Below, piece by piece: positions 38,605 through 48,061 of a DNA stretch of 64,000 nucleotides (its first letter is position 1; each line of letters opens with the position of its first letter). Under the pieces are notes generated by a model, which saw nothing but the letters and a program-made list of their open reading frames with translations, was not told the DNA's origin and searched no databases. The stretch spans positions 1-64,000 of the forward strand of contig CAVVEQ010000004.1 of the NCBI GenBank assembly GCA_963747315.1. The letters run 5' to 3'. The position numbers were made by a program, and so were the translations under genes. The DNA is from CAVVEQ01 sp963747315. Lineage in GTDB: Bacteria; Chloroflexota; Anaerolineae; Anaerolineales; Anaerolineaceae.

Positions 38605-38643
38605 GAAGGGTGTACACCGGCTTGATTTATTTTCCCGGGGTTT

Positions 38644-38663
38644 TATAATCACCCTCAGCAAGA
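38644..38663 (+). promoter_or_regulatory. -10-like box upstream of msrB, matching the one at 18126
   Basis: TATAAT (38644-38649) followed by CACCCT, then AGAGG before the ATG. A clear -35 is not visible. Confidence 0.4.
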
Positions 38664-38668
38664 GGTGC

Positions 38669-39043
38669 ATGATGAAACTCCAAACCCTAACCCCTGAAGA
38701 ACAGCGCGTGATCCTCCACAAGGGTACCGAGATGCCCTTCACCGGCGAATATGAAAACACTTTCGAGGAAGGCACCTACCTGTGCCGGCAGTGCGGCACA
38801 CCGCTCTACACTTCCTCCAGCAAATTCCACTCCGGCTGCGGCTGGCCAAGCTTCGACCAGGAGATCCCCGGCGCGGTGATCCGCACCCGCGACGCGGACG
38901 GCCGGCGCATCGAGATCACCTGCGCGGCATGCGGCGGGCACCTGGGGCACGTCTTTGAAGGCGAAGGCTACACGGAGCTCAATACCCGCCACTGCGTCAA
39001 CTCGATCTCGCTCAAATTCGTTCCGGCAAAGAAGGAAGGTTGA
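38669..39043 (+). CDS. msrB: Peptide-methionine (R)-S-oxide reductase MsrB
   Basis: Reduces R-methionine sulfoxide in proteins. The 124-residue protein has two zinc CxxC pairs (CRQC, CAAC), SGCGWPSF and GHVFEGEGYTELNTRHCVNS with the catalytic Cys. The ATG at 38669 follows an AGAGG; the open frame upstream to 38603 is not conserved-looking. msrA begins 1 nt after its stop, so the two form an operon, following SAM synthetase. Confidence 0.95.
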   Translation: MMKLQTLTPEEQRVILHKGTEMPFTGEYENTFEEGTYLCRQCGTPLYTSSSKFHSGCGWPSFDQEIPGAVIRTRDADGRRIEITCAACGGHLGHVFEGEGYTELNTRHCVNSISLKFVPAKKEG

Positions 39044-39044
39044 A

Positions 39045-39575
39045 ATGAGCACCGAACACGCGATCTTCGGCGGCGGGTGCTTCTGGTGCACCGAAGCCTT
39101 CTTCCAGCGCTTGAAGGGTGTGAAGGCGGTGATGCCCGGCTACGCTGGCGGCAGCACCCCCTCGCCCAGCTATGAACAGGTCTGCACCGGGCGGACCGGG
39201 CATGCCGAGGTTATTAAGATCGAATTCGACCCGGCGGTGATCTCCTACGAGGATCTCCTGGAGGTCTTCTTCGCCACTCATGACCCGACCACAAAGGACC
39301 GGCAGGGCAACGACCGCGGCACGCAGTACCGCTCGATAATCCTATATGCAAGTGAAGGGCAGAAAGTGGCGGCCGAGGAAGCTATCGCCAAATTTACCCC
39401 CGACTTCCCCGCCCCGATCGTGACCGAGATCAAACCACTCGCGGAGTTTTACCCGGCGGAAGATTACCATAAGAATTATTACAATGAGAACGGAGCTCAA
39501 CCCTACTGCAGCTTCGTGATCTCGCCCAAGCTGGCCAAGTTTCAGAAGAAGTTCGCCGGGAAGATCGTCGAGTAA
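39045..39575 (+). CDS. msrA: Peptide-methionine (S)-S-oxide reductase MsrA
   Basis: Reduces the S epimer of methionine sulfoxide. The catalytic motif GGCFWCTEAFF is at residues 9-19, then GYAGGSTPSPSYEQVCTGRTGHAEV, DPTTKDRQGNDRGTQYRS and FYPAEDYHKNYY, all family hallmarks. The ATG follows AAGGAAGGTTGAA. It directly follows msrB, completing both stereospecific activities. A hairpin follows 27 nt after the stop. Confidence 0.96.
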   Translation: MSTEHAIFGGGCFWCTEAFFQRLKGVKAVMPGYAGGSTPSPSYEQVCTGRTGHAEVIKIEFDPAVISYEDLLEVFFATHDPTTKDRQGNDRGTQYRSIILYASEGQKVAAEEAIAKFTPDFPAPIVTEIKPLAEFYPAEDYHKNYYNENGAQPYCSFVISPKLAKFQKKFAGKIVE

Positions 39576-39602
39576 ATGATAGGTGAAGTTTTCGAGAAAA
39601 GG

Positions 39603-39644
39603 AAGATCCAGAATATCAAAAAGACTATTCTGGATCTTTATTAT
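39603..39644 (+). terminator. Hairpin terminator after msrA
   Basis: Thirteen-bp stem AAGATCCAGAATA (39603-39615) with TATTCTGGATCTT (39626-39638) and a 10-nt loop, then a T/A-rich stretch. Confidence 0.8.
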
Positions 39645-39719
39645 TTAAATAAGATTTATACTGCGATACCAGGATGACGAACTGCAGACCAGGAGCCTGC
39701 CCTGCCGTCATCTCATCCG

Positions 39720-40592
39720 CTAAGTACCCGGGGTATCACAGGTTTGAACGTCGCCTGACCGCAAGCCGTCTTTTATGGCAGCCTGGCGCTGGCTGGAGGA
39801 CCCGTGCGTCCACGTCTCGGGCGAGACATACCCCTGCGACTCCTGCTGGATACGATCATCGCCAATCGCCGCGGCAGCATTCAGAGCCTGTTCAATATCT
39901 TTATCAGAAACCTGGGCTGATGAAGCCCGTTTCCACGGCATGATACATCCAGATGCCAGCCAGGCAGTCTGCCTGAAGCTCGATTGCCACAGATTCTTCC
40001 GGCGAGCTGCCGGAGGAATTCAATACCCCCAGGAGATCCTGAACGTGATGGCCGTATTCATGGGACAAAACGTATGCCTCGGCAAATGGACCGCCCTCGG
40101 CACCATACCGTGTTTGGAGATCGTTGAAGAAGGTAAGATCCAGGTATACATACTGGTCTGAGGGGCAATAAAAAGGACCCATCGCGCTGGAAGCATACCC
40201 GCAGGCGGCATCGGTTGACCCGGAATAGAGTATCGTTTGCGCCGGTGAGTATTCTGACCCATTCGCTGCGAACTCATCAGACCAAAAAGATTGGATCGAG
40301 TTCACGTACCCCACAATGGCGCATTCATGTTTGGCGTTTGCGTCAGCACCTGTCTGGCAGGATGGTGCTCAGATCGTTGAGTCGAACCCGGACTGGTGTA
40401 TGCGCTGGTATCTGCGGCCGGTTCTTGCGCCATATCCAGCAGGCTGCCGGGATCCACGCCCATCAGCAGGGCGACCACGATGATGACCAGGCCCACCCCT
40501 CCCCCGCCAACGGCCATTCTTGTTCCGGTACTGCGCCCGCGCCGGTCCTGGACCTGGGAAGGATCCAGGCGGGAATTTTTATTGAAAGACAT
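39720..40592 (-). CDS. YpfJ-family neutral zinc metallopeptidase, frameshifted
   Basis: Single-pass membrane protein with an external zinc metalloprotease-like domain (KPN_02809/YpfJ family). A helix (GGVGLVIIVVALLMG) near residue 30 is followed by a cysteine-containing core, recovered in a second frame as CQTGADANAKHECAIVGYVNSIQSFW. Then come CPSDQYVYLDLTFF, the HEYGHHVQDLLG zinc motif and ELQADCLAGIW. A third frame supplies the tail from DKDIEQALNAAAAIGDD. Indels near 40370, 39925 and one more near 40340 are inferred. Natural substrates are unknown. Confidence 0.8.
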
Positions 40593-40900
40593 GTCATTTC
40601 TGCCGATCTGAGCTCATTTGCCGGGGAAAAACAAGGGATTGAGATGAGCCCCTGAAGAATCCCTGACAATCATTATACGATCTTGTCCATACATTCCTGA
40701 ACTTTCACACATATTTCTCAGATGCGAAATCCGGGACCATGGAACCATCCCAAGGTATTGAAAATACCCGGAGCAGGATTGCCACACCTTCGCGGTAGAT
40801 ACAGCGAAAGTTCGCAATGACATACGTTTATGCTATGGATTCTTGAAGCACTCGTCGTGGCTGTCGATGTTGCGGAAAACGTTCAATTTTTCCGGTAAGT
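40593..40900. other. Intergenic region between ypfJ-like gene and SRPBCC gene
   Basis: About 308 nt with no supported gene. Open frames in it lack Shine-Dalgarno support and family signatures. No obvious repeats were seen. Confidence 0.4.
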
Positions 40901-41380
40901 TTACAGGCTGGCAAGCAGCTCGGCGAGCTGATCGGCGCACTGGCCCCAGCCGGTGTGGAAGCCCATGCGCTCGTGCTCCTCGCGGTCGGCAACGGACCAG
41001 TGCAGCACGCGGATGGACTGGCGCGTCTTCGCGCCGCCCTCGAGCGGCTCGAAATCGACCGAGACGGTCATGAAGGGCTTTTCGGAGGGCAGCCACGGGG
41101 AGGTGTAGGCGTCGGTGAAGACCAGGCGCTTGCCCGGGATGACCTCCAGGTAGATGCCGGCATCGGGGAAATCCACGCCCTCGGGGCTGCGCATGTTGAT
41201 GAAATTGGTGCCGCCCGGGCGCGGGTCGAGCTCGGCCTCGGTGATGACCCACGGGCGCGGGACGTTCCACTGCTTGTAGAGCGCGGGCTCCGTCCAGGCG
41301 CGGTAGACGTTTTCGGGCGGGGCGTCGAAGGTGCGGGTGAGGGTGAGCGTGCGGGTGGATAGATCGGGTTCGGGGTTCAT
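40901..41380 (-). CDS. SRPBCC (AHSA1-like) domain protein
   Basis: A 159-residue member of the START/SRPBCC superfamily, AHSA1-like. Signatures are the opening TLTRTFDAPPENVYRAWTEP, WVITEAELDPRPGG, GIYLEVIPGKRLVFTDAY and the final GFHTGWGQCADQLAELL. Proteins like this bind hydrophobic ligands, and the ligand here is unknown. The gene is very GC-rich with strong codon bias, unlike the AT-rich DNA that begins about 100 nt to its right, so it marks the left border of the island. Confidence 0.88.
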   Translation of the reverse strand: MNPEPDLSTRTLTLTRTFDAPPENVYRAWTEPALYKQWNVPRPWVITEAELDPRPGGTNFINMRSPEGVDFPDAGIYLEVIPGKRLVFTDAYTSPWLPSEKPFMTVSVDFEPLEGGAKTRQSIRVLHWSVADREEHERMGFHTGWGQCADQLAELLASL

Positions 41381-41864
41381 GAAAGCCTCCAGTTGAAGAA
41401 AAAACCCACGGCGTGGGGGATTTTGTTGGAGGGGATTATAGCTTAATTGGAGTGGTTTTGTCCAATTACACTCCCTGACACCCGATCGATTATTTGATTC
41501 GTTACTAAAAAACGAAACAAAAACGAATACCCTTTCGCTCGTGTTTTCCTACATATAAATTAGGAACCAGGAAGGCAAAAATTATATAATTTTGAAAAAC
41601 AAAGGAATCAAACCCCGCGAGCGGGAGGCGCACGGTTGAGAAGAATATGCGATTGTTAAGGTGCAAAGTTAGATAATTATATTAGAACTTTTTTTCTATT
41701 TTGTCAAGGAGGGAGGATTTATATTGATCGGGCAAAACTATATTCACACCCTGCATCTAGCTTTTAATGAATCTGGGAAGAATCAACCTTAATTAAATTG
41801 CACAATGATTTAATAATTACTATAATCAATAAGTTAATAAGACTTTTCAGAGAGGGATAACAAA
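41381..41864. other. Transition region at the left edge of the AT-rich island
   Basis: About 484 nt in which base composition changes sharply from GC-rich to AT-rich near 41450. It has an inverted-repeat patch near 41450-41475 and the promoter at 41798-41826. No gene, tRNA or integrase was recognised. If the island inserted as a unit, one junction should be near 41450. Confidence 0.45.
41798..41826 (+). promoter_or_regulatory. Near-consensus promoter for the DUF262 gene
   Basis: TTGCAC (41798-41803) and TATAAT (41821-41826) are 17 nt apart. The ATG at 41865 follows GAGAGGGA. Confidence 0.75.
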
Positions 41865-43606
41865 ATGACAAAAGAAATGTTCTTTGAAGCGAAAGATGAA
41901 AAAATCCAAAGACGCCATATTTCAAAGCTACATATTCAAGATCCCAAGATATCAAAGACCGTATTCTTGGACCGAAGATGTAAATAACCGAATTATGGAA
42001 TGATATCAATGATGAAGAGAATAGTTACTTTCTTGGATCCTTTATCTTTAATCATGAATGTTTAGAAAAAGAAGGTTACATCGAAATGGTAAATGGCCAA
42101 CAAAGGATTTTGACAATTACAACTTTTGTCGCAGCTATTCGAGACCTTGCCAAAACATTTGAACCAGGTTTAGCTGAATATTATCACCGCCGAATGATAG
42201 TTGTTGAAAAATCATATCAAAAATGGTCACCAAGGATTATTTGCGGCGATTCGACCAATGAATTTTATAGCAAATATATCCAAGGGTATGAAGAAGGTGT
42301 AAATATTGAACAGGCGGCACCAAAAACCCAAGAAGAAAAACTTATAAAAAATAATTATTTATTCTTTTTAAATAGATCAAGAAGGAATTAGATCAAATTG
42401 AAGGAAATAGTAAGAAAAAAGAGCACCTTGAAAAATATATAAATAAAATTACCAACCTCATAGTGATTTATATAAAAATTGCTACAGAAGAAGATGCATA
42501 TGAAATTTTTGAAACAACAAATGCAAGAGGTTTGGATTTAGAATGTAGCCGATCTATTAAAGAACTGGATTTTCAAAAATATTCGACAGGATGGTTTAAA
42601 AGATGTGGCAAAGGAGATTTGGCAAGATATTGAATCCAACGTTCAGCCAGAAATTCGACGGTTTTTACGAATTTCTGGATCTCAGGCAACCCTTTTATTT
42701 CAGAACGAAGGTTATATAAGGCAATAAAAAACACTGTCACGAATTGGGATCTTTTCCTAGATGAATTATGGAAAGGTTCAGATTTATATAGTCTCCTTAT
42801 TCAGGCCTCAGAAGAACAATGGATACATTCAGAATATGAACATTCAAATAAATTATATAAATCAGTTGCAGCATTAAAAATAATGAATGTATCCCAATGC
42901 TATGTCCTTCTTTTAGCTATCCTTAGAAATTATAAAAATATGGGTGTCGACCCTGTACGGATTTTTGGACTGAATTGAGAAGTTTTCATTTATTTATTCA
43001 GCAATTTGTAGACAACCTGCAAACAGAGTAGAAAAACTTTATAACAAATATGCCTTAGAGTTAAACCAAATCGCTAATGAAGAAGGGACTAAAGAAAAAA
43101 GGCATCAAAAGTAAATACTCTATTTCAAAGATTAGAAAAAGATCTTAGGGAATATAAACCACCCTATGAATTATTCAAGAAGAACTTTATGGATATCAAA
43201 TATAGAAATTCGGATTCAGCAAGGATCCTAATAAAATATATTTGGAGTGAAGTAAATAATCACTATGAAAAAACTAATGAACATAAAATAGATTTCAATA
43301 ACGTAAATGTTGAGCATCTAATCCCTCAAAGCCCTGGTATTAATTGGGGATTAACGACAGACGAAATTAAAAATTATGTAAATCTTTTAGGAAATTTCAA
43401 CACTTGGTTGATAAAGTAATAAATTCTAAAGCTGGTAATAAATCACTTGAAGAAAAGATCCAAATATTAAAAGATTCTCAACTACCAATAACCATAAATT
43501 TATTGAAAGAAATAGAAGCTGCAAATAATAAATGGGATAGGGAATAATAATAAAGCGACAATCAAATTTTGCTGAATTAGGTTATGAAACAATTTGGAAA
43601 TTCTAA
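41865..43606 (+). CDS. DUF262/DUF1524 GmrSD-like type IV restriction protein, heavily frameshifted
   Basis: Probably cuts DNA carrying modified bases. Pieces in several frames assemble to about 580 residues. The DUF262 part reads KIPRYQRPYSWTEDVITELWNDI, YFLGSFIFNHE and VNGQQRILTITTFVAAIRDL. A middle segment has EEDAYEIFETTNARGLDL. The DUF1524 part has VNVEHLIPQSPGINW, an HNH-like motif, then NLLGNFNTLVDK. The usual DGQQR is here NGQQR. About eight indels are implied, more than in most other genes of the window. Start at 41865 has a good Shine-Dalgarno. Base use is AT-rich, consistent with recent transfer. Confidence 0.78.
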
Positions 43607-43812
43607 TACCGCTTTTCAATAAAAAACTTTGAAAGAAAAATTTTTATTAGACAATAAACTAATATTAGGCAATATATCCGAAATTAAATAGCGATTTACC
43701 TTTCAACGATATTTCAGTTTGGTATGAAATTTCTTTCAAGTTTGAATATATACCTATTGCCAATTTCCAAAAAAGTAAAAAAATATATCAGACGGGTCTA
43801 TAGGGTAACATA

Positions 43813-44548
43813 ATGGTAAAAAGAAATCGCAAAATGCCTGGGTGGTTAAACCACTCTTTTATCAGCAATAATCACAACGGTTATTTTATTGCTTATTTAC
43901 TTCAATAATCCGTATTATTTCGATTCATTTATGATCAATTTTAAAACTAACCTTGTATATTTAAAAGATTTTATTACGATAATATCTTCAATAATTATTG
44001 CTTTTGTGGCTGTTTACGGAGTAACAACCTGGAAGAAACAATTAAAAGGTCAAACGGAATATTCTTTAGCTAGGAAATTATTGATAATGCTTTATAAAAC
44101 TAGAAACGCGGTTGAAGGTTTACGTAGCATTTTTTTATCATCCGGTGAAATACTAAGTGCATTAGCAGAAGCTAAAATCGAGATTGATCCAAACATTCGA
44201 ATTACCGATCCAAAATATACCAGTGTTGCTTATAACCGAAGATGGAAATCAGTCCTGGATGCATATTTAGAATATCAAGTTGAATCCTTTGAAGCTGAAG
44301 CTCTTTGGGGGGAAAATTTTAGATTACTTGTAAAAGAATTAAATCATTGTATTAAGGATCTTTACTATAGCATGATAGATGTAATGCAATATCAACAAAT
44401 ACATGATGCAAACCCAAAAGATGAATATATTATTTCGCAAGAAAAAATTCTTTATGCCAGGAATGATAAAGAAGATGAATTTCAAGAAAGGTTTAATAAA
44501 CTAATTAATGAATTCGAAATCTTTCTCAGACCATACATTAATATATGA
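43813..44548 (+). CDS. Two-transmembrane-helix protein of unknown function
   Basis: About 244 residues. After one indel near 43855 the N-terminus reads MVKRNRKMPGWLN followed by helix 1 (TLLSAIITTVILLLIYF), a short loop and helix 2 (ITIISSIIIAFVAVYGVTTW). The rest is a helical cytoplasmic region starting KKQLKGQTEYSLARKLLIMLYKTRNAVEGLR, a pattern I recall from widespread uncharacterised proteins. It follows the GmrSD-like gene on the same strand, and might be a defence accessory or unrelated cargo. A start at 43889 is the alternative if no indel exists. Confidence 0.65.
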
Positions 44549-44647
44549 TTAATAGATGGTTATTAGATATTTTTCTCTCACATAATTAATATTTCTATTT
44601 GTTAGGTTTTTTTTATCAGGATATGTAATTCTCCTTATTCGTTAAAT

Positions 44648-45581
44648 TTATTTAAATTCTTTGAATTTATAATGATAATGGTAATCAATATAAGAACATT
44701 GCTGTCTATTGAACCCTTTTGGTTGAATATCATTACTAATATGCCAAATATCTAAGATTTGCTGAACTCTTTGGTTTGCTATGAGCATATTGCCTTCAGT
44801 AGAAAAAGATATTGCACCAATGTCGAATAGTTTATCAATATGGGGGGATAAAAGTAAACCATTATTCCCATCTAGCCTTTCACTATTATTGGAAACACAC
44901 CATGGTTTTATATGACTAGCTATTAATAATCTTTTCTTATTCTGTCAGTCCAGTAATTCGACAACATTTTTCAATTTCTTCAACTCTGATTCGAAAAGTT
45001 CCTTGACCTATTCGTGCATTAATTAGTTGCTTTTTTTCAGTTTCAGCGATGTTTTGATTCTGTATTTCTAACAATTTTTCTTTTTCATTTTCATCTAAGT
45101 TTATTTCATTAATTAAACTGTAAATTTCTTCTTTGATCCCTGAAAGATCCAAGAGTATATTTCCTAAATCCTGATTTAATTTTGCTAGATAAATAACTTG
45201 ATTACCTGTCCCATTTTTCTGAATTGGTGAATATTTATCGGGGAGATGCGGTGAAATAACTTGAATATGTTCTTTCGGAGAAAAAGGGGAGTCCAACAAT
45301 TGCCAATTTATTCCCACAAGCCAGCCATCGATATTCCACTGTTCTCCCAAGGAGCCAAATTCTGAAGGTCGTGGTACCGATAATGCTTTTTGTTGGGCGA
45401 TACCGATAGCCATTATTTTGCTATTTGCAAAAGAAAAAACAAGGTCATTAATATTTACTTTCGTTAAATTCTCGTAGGTTTGGTTAAAACTTCCCCCTTG
45501 ATTTCGTTTTGGAGACCATATATAACCACCATATAACTCTTGTTTATAGGTTTGATTATGATTTACCCACCAAATTCCCAT
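44648..45581 (-). CDS. Predicted modification-dependent nuclease: EVE-like domain fused to HNH
   Basis: About 310 residues after one indel near 44945. The N-terminal half (GIWWVNHNQTYKQELYGGYIWSPKRNQGGSF, then VNINDLVFSFANSKIMAIGI) has the form of an EVE/PUA-like base-recognition domain. The C-terminal part reads ARIGQGTFRIRVEEIEKCCRITGLT, then LLIASHIKPWCVS, NNGLLLSPHIDKLFD and ISFSTEGNM, a textbook HNH_2 domain. EVE-HNH fusions are known as restriction enzymes for modified cytosine. It is the last gene of a minus-strand nuclease operon. Target modification is unknown. Confidence 0.82.
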
Positions 45582-45632
45582 GTCGATCCTCCAAGAAATA
45601 AATTAATTGTATTTTTTTTATTAGAAAGAATA

Positions 45633-46223
45633 TCACCTATATGTAAATTGTTTTGAAATATCTAAATAATAAACTACTCTTTTAGTATTTTTTAGGCGTG
45701 GTAATACTGGATATTTAAACAACTTGAATTCGTGTAATTCATCCACAAACATTTTGGCACAGATTTCTACCTCGGATTCAAACACTAAACAAAAAACAAC
45801 AAAAGCATCTGCAACCTTATTATCGAAAATTTCCCTATCCCAATGACCTTTTTCCTGATTTCCATATTGAAATGTCCATGAAAGACCATATGAAATAGAT
45901 GATGGAAAATCTTGTGATTTTACGTGGCAAGGTGTTTTATAGTTGATAATTAAATCTTCACAAAATGTCTTAATCGTTGTAACCGTAAAATCTACATCTG
46001 AACAAGTTATCCCCATTGCTTTGTACCATTTATTTACACCAATTTCCCCCAATTTTCCTATATATATTTGCTTTTTTATTCTCTCAACATTTGTTTGATT
46101 GCGATCCTTTAAAAAATACAAAGTCGAAATTACACTTTTCGAGAATTCATTGGCTTCTTTTTTTCCGACTCGGATACCTCGATTTTAATCAATTTGTATG
46201 TAGGGTCCCTTTTTTAAGTTCAT
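45633..46223 (-). CDS. PD-(D/E)XK nuclease-like protein of unknown family
   Basis: About 195 residues. The core has GKLGEIGVNKWYKAMGI, an acidic position in FCEDLIINYKTP and CHVKSQDFPSS, the spacing expected of a PD-(D/E)XK active site (E, D, x-x-K). The C-terminus ends LKNTKRVVYYLDISKQFTYR. An ATG at 46223 is favoured, since an in-frame reading from there (with small indels) gives YKLIKIEVSESE; the unbroken frame starts at a TTG at 46121. It begins 12 nt after the HaeIII-like gene. A role as a second nuclease or specificity partner is possible but not shown. Confidence 0.55.
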
Positions 46224-46235
46224 TGATAGTTATGT

Positions 46236-47219
46236 CTATATCCAAGATTCAGTAAAAAACGCAAAAGGACTACCTTCAAAATTGATGTCAAATTTCACGC
46301 TTGTTTTTACAAAAGTATCAGCACTATGTAATCTTAGTCTGAATTGCCATCCTTCATCAAGTATTATATTTATTGTTGTATTAGTTCTTCTATATTGATC
46401 AATACTTATGATTCGTGTTGGCATTCCCCCATTTTGACTTTCAATGGTGTTTCTTGGTCGAGAAAGACTATCTTTTCTATTCAATGTTGAATGTAAATTA
46501 AACGCTTGAATGTCTGTTCTCCTACGATCTTTCAAACCAATGATCTTATAAAAGTCAAACCGACCAACCATGTATTCCACCAGATTTCTTGGGACATCAT
46601 TATATGTATTTGACAGTCTTAGTAATTCTTTTTGGAAAGCATTTAATAAAGGTCTATATACTCGAATCGATTTATTTGGAAAATCGCTCCACCTTGATCC
46701 TTCAACTGCCTCTAATTCATTCATAATCGGGTGAATTTCCTCCCAATAAGCTTGTGAACATGGGTGGTTCAACCATTCTCTTCCAAAATCAATGTCCTTG
46801 GCAATTCGCGGAGATTTAAGAGCTTTATGGTTCCATTTGCACGACAATCCAATCTCCCACGGGCTTCCATCGCTATTTCTAATGTTAAACATTAAAATAT
46901 CTCTAACATCTCCTGAACCGCCTGCATTTATATTCACTTGAACTTCTATAGGGTTTTCTTCAGTACCATGCCATAGATGTGGTTCTAACGGGGCAATATG
47001 TTTCAATCCAGCTTCTGCAGCTTTTATCATTTTTTCTTTGTAATCATCTTCAATCTCGTTGAAGCTACTTTCCACAGCAGAATATCGATCATCTCTAATA
47101 ATTCGAATATCACTTTCTCGCATACCGTTATTTGCCAGCCACCCATTAATTGACCTTTTAATCATTGAACAGATTGCATATTCAAAAGCGCTTCCGTGAA
47201 GAGTTTGGTTAGGCATCAT
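46236..47219 (-). CDS. HaeIII-family type II restriction endonuclease
   Basis: A 327-residue protein matching the HaeIII family as I recall it: GSAFEYAICSMI near the start, NAGGSGDVRDILMFNIR, WEIGLSCKWNHKALKSPRIAKDIDFGREW, CSQAYWEEIHPIM, VEYMVGRFDFYKIIGL, IQAFNLHSTLN and ILDEGWQFRLRLHSADT. GDVRD and the GLSCK stretch likely hold catalytic residues. The ATG lies within the last codons of the methyltransferase gene. HaeIII itself pairs with a C5-cytosine methylase, while here the partner is an adenine-type enzyme, so the target may differ. The reading frame is intact. Confidence 0.78.
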   Translation of the reverse strand: MMPNQTLHGSAFEYAICSMIKRSINGWLANNGMRESDIRIIRDDRYSAVESSFNEIEDDYKEKMIKAAEAGLKHIAPLEPHLWHGTEENPIEVQVNINAGGSGDVRDILMFNIRNSDGSPWEIGLSCKWNHKALKSPRIAKDIDFGREWLNHPCSQAYWEEIHPIMNELEAVEGSRWSDFPNKSIRVYRPLLNAFQKELLRLSNTYNDVPRNLVEYMVGRFDFYKIIGLKDRRRTDIQAFNLHSTLNRKDSLSRPRNTIESQNGGMPTRIISIDQYRRTNTTINIILDEGWQFRLRLHSADTFVKTSVKFDINFEGSPFAFFTESWI

Positions 47220-48013
47220 TCTCCCAATTATTAATTGATATATCGTTACTTATAATTAATAATTCTCTTGATTCTTTATCATTCGACATTCCATATTTCC
47301 AATTGGGGACAAGAAACTGAAATCCTTTATATAAATCTTTTACTTCCGCGCAATTGTTATAAGACAAGACCCAATTTCTTCTCGTTCGAAGCATATTAGC
47401 CAAGCCACCGTGGTCAAATTCTTTATGAGTATCCCCCTTGTTTCCGTATAATGCAGAAAGTAATCATATAAGGAGGATCCAAATACATAAACTCAGTTTG
47501 ATATTTAGCCAAAGTGTTTTTAAAATCATCAAATTTGACGATTAAATTTGGACATTCAAAATTGCGAAGATAATTTATCGAGCTTGTTGTAAAACGCGGG
47601 TGATCTGGTGACATTCCACCACTTAAGGTGGAACCAGAAAACGAACTTCTATTTAATGTATAAAATATGGCTGCAGATTTCAGATCATCTGATAATTTGG
47701 TTTTCTGCAATTCATAAAACTTCTCCTTTGGAAGAGGGAGATACTTTTGCACCTCATTTGCTAATCTTTCTGGATCATCTAATAAATAGTTCCAAAAAAC
47801 TACAAGGGGTTTAAATATATCAAAACCAATAACTTTGACTCCCATTGACGCAATTGCTATTTCAATTGACGCTCCACCGATAAATGGTGAAATTAAAACA
47901 TTAATCCCTTTCGGAATTAGTGAAAGAATAATTGGAACAGCCCTGGCTTTTCCGCCTGGGTATCTCAATGGTGACTTTGGGTATACAATTTTTTTAATTA
48001 TGTGCTTTTCCAT
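47209..48013 (-). CDS. D12-class DNA adenine-N6 methyltransferase, frameshifted
   Basis: Dam-like methyltransferase. Motif I is PLRYPGGKARAVPIILSLIP, then ISPFIGGASIEIAIASMG and FDIFKPLVVFWNYLL; the catalytic DPPY is near residue 195. After an indel near 47440 the C-terminus reads KEFDHGGLANMLRTRRNWVLSYNNC, LYKGF and KESRELLIIS. It would protect host DNA from the overlapping HaeIII-family enzyme. A start at 48013 is tentative, and 48046 is also open. Its stop overlaps the endonuclease start by about 11 nt. Confidence 0.85.
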
Positions 48014-48061
48014 TTTTTGTTCAAATAATATTAAAAAATCATACACGTATCGAAACTTATA

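Noticed and set aside
41580..41660. Possible structured RNA (CCCCGCGAGCGGG hairpin)
   Set aside because: Only a short stem is visible with no conserved motif or neighbouring reverse transcriptase, so a retron or ncRNA call is not supported.
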